Shown here piece by piece: positions 61,995 through 64,000 of a stretch of DNA of 64,000 bases. The position numbers and the translations under genes were made by a program. How positions within the stretch are numbered: the first letter of the stretch is position 1; each line of letters starts with the position of its first letter. Source of the stretch: Acidobacteriota bacterium (GTDB lineage: Bacteria; Acidobacteriota; Blastocatellia; Pyrinomonadales; Pyrinomonadaceae); assembly GCA_025463135.1 (NCBI GenBank), contig JAOAPY010000023.1, positions 1 to 64,000 of the forward strand, written 5' to 3'. A model generated the notes under the pieces. That model saw nothing but the letters and a program-made list of their open reading frames with translations, was not told the DNA's origin and did not search any database.

Positions 61995-62880
61995 ACATCA
62001 CTATCGACGCTATGCCGGGCCCTTGACGCCGGACTGGAGTCGCTTCCTGATCATTCCGCGGCACGCTTACCGCGACATCTTCAGATCAAAGCTGTTCACG
62101 GCTTTCTTTGTCGCTTGTTTCGTTCCGTTGCTGATTGAAGCCATCCTGATCTACCTGCATCATAATGTGAACGCTTTGGCTATCTTGAAGGTCAACGTGC
62201 GGGAGCTCTTGCCGATCGACGCCAGTTTTTTTGAAGCGTTTGTCGGCATACAGGGGGGCTTTGCATTCCTGGTAACACTCCTGGTTGGCCCACCACTGGT
62301 GGCGCGCGATCTAAGAAACAATGCGCTGCCCCTTTATTTGTGCCGGCCGTTTTCGCGGGCGGAGTATGTCTTCGGAAAGATGAGCGTCGTCCTGATCCTC
62401 CTTTCGACCATCACCTGGATTCCGGGTCTGGTGCTGTTCCTGTTTCAGTCTTACCTCGAAGGCTTCAGTTGGTTCGCCGGCAATTTGTGGCTTGCTAATG
62501 CGATTTTTCTGGGTAGCCTGGCTTGGATCCTTTTATTGACGCTGCTGTCGCAGACGATATCGGCGCTGGTCAAGTGGAGAATGGCTGCCAGCGCGGCGTT
62601 GCTGGCTTTGTATTTGATCCCATCAGTGTTCAGTGAAGTGATAAATCAGATGTTCTCCACGCGCTGGGGCCACATCATTAGTGTCGATTCGCTGCGGCGC
62701 AGTGTAACAGCCGGGCTGTTCGGCACTTTCGAAGCGGCCTCTCGGCAGGTTAGTTTCTCGGGCGAAAGGATCTCGAACGAGCCGCCGATCTGGTGTTCAT
62801 GGTTTGTGCTTTTCTTAATCTGTGCAATTTGCCTGGCGATACTTTCGCGCAGAGTTAAAGCCTACGAGGTAGTGAGCTGA
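61981..62880 (+). CDS. ABC-2 type transporter permease
   Basis: 299 residues overlapping the ATPase gene by 14 bp. About six hydrophobic segments: residues 38-58, 95-115, 137-160, 178-202, 208-225 and 272-295, joined by short loops, with the first helix preceded by [17 protein letters not shown]. The fold matches ABC-2 permeases, which export drugs, lipids or polysaccharide precursors or act in NosDFY-like assembly. Two ATPase genes flank it, so the transporter might use both as a heterodimer. A 67-bp tandem duplication follows the stop. Confidence 0.85.
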   Translation: MAVYEHHYRRYAGPLTPDWSRFLIIPRHAYRDIFRSKLFTAFFVACFVPLLIEAILIYLHHNVNALAILKVNVRELLPIDASFFEAFVGIQGGFAFLVTLLVGPPLVARDLRNNALPLYLCRPFSRAEYVFGKMSVVLILLSTITWIPGLVLFLFQSYLEGFSWFAGNLWLANAIFLGSLAWILLLTLLSQTISALVKWRMAASAALLALYLIPSVFSEVINQMFSTRWGHIISVDSLRRSVTAGLFGTFEAASRQVSFSGERISNEPPIWCSWFVLFLICAICLAILSRRVKAYEVVS

Positions 62881-62888
62881 AGAATTGC

Positions 62889-63017
62889 GGATTGCGGATT
62901 GCGAATTGCGAATTTCTTGTGACGACAGTTGGATGGCTTTGGTCAAGAGCCTGAAGGATTGCGGATTGCGAATTGCGAATTTCTTGTGACGACAGTTGGA
63001 TGGCTTTGGTCAAGAGC
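62889..63017. repeat. 62-bp exact tandem duplication containing ATTGCGG heptamers
   Basis: 62889-62950 and 62956-63017 are identical. Each has GGATTGCGGATTGCGAATTG followed by a unique 38-bp tail. The opposed ATTCGCA/ATCCGCA arm lies at 63060-63125, inside the next coding sequence. Confidence 0.9.
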
Positions 63018-63019
63018 AT

Positions 63020-64000
63020 ATGAGCGATACAGAACAACAAGTCGAGGTCGGAACAGACCAAATTCGCAATTCGCAATCCGCAATCCGAAATTCCGATCGC
63101 AATTCGAAATTCGCAATTCGAAATTCCGATCTGATCATCTTTGACGATGTCTCGAAGTTTTATGGAGAGATCCTCGGGGTGAACCGTGTAAATCTGCAAA
63201 TCGGTCCGGGCATCACTAGTCTGGTAGGTCCGAATGGCGCCGGCAAATCCACCTTAATGAATCTGATGACCGGGTTGCTGCAGCCGACCCGCGGCGCCAT
63301 CAGCATCCTGGGAACGCCCACGGATCAACCGGAAGAATTATTTCGCAAGGTCGGCTATTGCACGCAATTCGATTCGTTTCCGCGTGGTCTGACCGGGCGC
63401 GACTTCATTAAGTCTTATCTGCTGATTCAGGGGCTTGATCACAAGCAGGCTGATTCGCTGACGACTACGGCACTTGAAAGAGTAAGTCTGCTTGACGCTG
63501 CCGACCGGAAGGTGGCGGCCTACAGCAAAGGAATGCGGCAACGGATTCGTCTGGCCCAGTCGCTGGCCCATCGACCATCGGTCCTGATTCTCGACGAACC
63601 CTTGAACGGGTTGGATCCCATGGTGCGCGCTGAGACGATCGCTTTGTTTCGCAGCCTGGCTGACGAAGGAATGCACCTGATCATTTCCAGCCACATCCTG
63701 CACGAGGTCGACATGATGTCCGACTTTGTCGTCCTCGTGAACAACGGCTATGTGGTCGCCGAAGGAAATATTCACGGCGTGCGCGACGAGATGGAAGAAC
63801 ATCCGATGCAGATCCTGATTCGTTGCGATCAGCCGGGGAAGCTGGCGGCACATGTCTTCGCCGAGGACCATGTCGTCGAAGCACGAGTGCATGAAGACCA
63901 CCGCGGATTATTTGTCAGGACGCGCCGGGCGGATGACTTTCATTTGCTGCTGAATCGGATCGTGGCTGACGGTGAAGTGAATATCGAGTCGATCGCGCCG
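63020..64000 (+). CDS. ABC transporter ATPase, 3' end outside the window
   Basis: 327 codons are visible without a stop. ATG at 63020. The first 40 codons contain a heptamer repeat read in frame as [20 protein letters not shown], placed before the first beta-strand [13 protein letters not shown]. Core motifs are intact: Walker [10 protein letters not shown], signature [14 protein letters not shown], Walker [13 protein letters not shown], switch SSHIL. It is the second ATPase of the ABC-2 operon. A 139-bp gap with a tandem duplication separates it from the permease. A shorter start after the repeat (none is ATG) is possible. Likely pairs with, or has diverged from, the 61014 ATPase. Confidence 0.88.
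   Translation, partial: MSDTEQQVEVGTDQIRNSQSAIRNSDRNSKFAIRNSDLIIFDDVSKFYGEILGVNRVNLQIGPGITSLVGPNGAGKSTLMNLMTGLLQPTRGAISILGTPTDQPEELFRKVGYCTQFDSFPRGLTGRDFIKSYLLIQGLDHKQADSLTTTALERVSLLDAADRKVAAYSKGMRQRIRLAQSLAHRPSVLILDEPLNGLDPMVRAETIALFRSLADEGMHLIISSHILHEVDMMSDFVVLVNNGYVVAEGNIHGVRDEMEEHPMQILIRCDQPGKLAAHVFAEDHVVEARVHEDHRGLFVRTRRADDFHLLLNRIVADGEVNIESIAP

Noticed and set aside
62855-63199. Open frames made of [11 protein letters not shown]-type repeats on both strands
   Set aside because: They arise from the 7-bp repeats, which avoid stop codons in several frames. Only the frame joined to the ABC ATPase core is accepted.

Overview
The window reads as chromosomal DNA of an Acidobacteriota bacterium, most likely of the Blastocatellia/Pyrinomonadales type. 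This is inferred from gene content and is not proven. The supporting features are large secreted SBBP-propeller/DUF4214 proteins, an Oar-like TonB-dependent receptor with a carboxypeptidase-regulatory plug, a di-haem cytochrome of the reaction-centre cytochrome family, futalosine-pathway menaquinone genes (mqnA, mqnC), GAF-GGDEF and two-component-propeller kinases, and a dense load of intergenic palindromes. No phage, plasmid, transposase or CRISPR genes were seen.

Layout. 0-4 kb: a giant secreted SBBP/Calx-beta/DUF4214 protein. 4-8 kb, minus strand: mqnA, mqnC and a secreted helical-repeat protein. 8-10.3 kb: cyclase-family hydrolase, alkyltransferase-like protein, YbjQ and PaaI-type thioesterase, the last three overlapping. 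10.5-16.5 kb: a diguanylate cyclase, then a heterodimeric ABC exporter with a small membrane protein between its halves. 16.6-23.1 kb: di-haem cytochrome, lytic-transglycosylase-like protein, small membrane protein and TonB-dependent receptor. 23.4-32.1 kb looks like an envelope-stress module: a CpxR/CpxA-like two-component system, a MacAB-like efflux operon, and an ECF sigma/anti-sigma pair flanked by two Spy/CpxP-like proteins. 32.2-39.4 kb: housekeeping and repair genes (two endonuclease/exonuclease/phosphatase-fold proteins, a nucleotidyltransferase-like protein, TauE/SafE transporter, 3-methyladenine glycosylase, tRNA-Leu, yggS-yggT). 39.8-51.4 kb, minus strand: two more giant DUF4214 proteins, then a NarL-type regulator with its propeller histidine kinase. 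52-55.3 kb: yebC, a MOT1-like transporter and ruvC. 55.3-60.3 kb: a secreted protein, a retropepsin-like protease, and an ECF sigma factor with a large zinc-finger/FecR anti-sigma. 61-64 kb: an ABC-2 transporter operon that runs off the window.

The most unusual layer is non-coding. At least nine loci carry arrays of 7-bp units (for example GGTCTTT, ATTGCGG, AAATGGA, CTTTGCG, CTTCTGC, AGTAATC), usually as two opposed arms able to form long hairpins. Besides these there are a 134-bp MITE-like element with perfect 34-bp terminal inverted repeats (a second copy lies 14 kb away), a 224-bp palindromic element, REPIN-like paired palindromes, and several smaller REP families. Some repeats have entered reading frames: a 45-bp unit three times in one SBBP protein, an ATTGCGG array in the N-terminus of an ABC ATPase, and a repeat in the signal-peptide leader of a secreted protein.

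Several starts differ from the longest open frame. mqnA needs a non-ATG/GTG/TTG start to keep its conserved N-terminus, the secreted repeat protein next to mqnC probably starts at TTG, and many others start at an internal ATG behind a clear ribosome-binding site.
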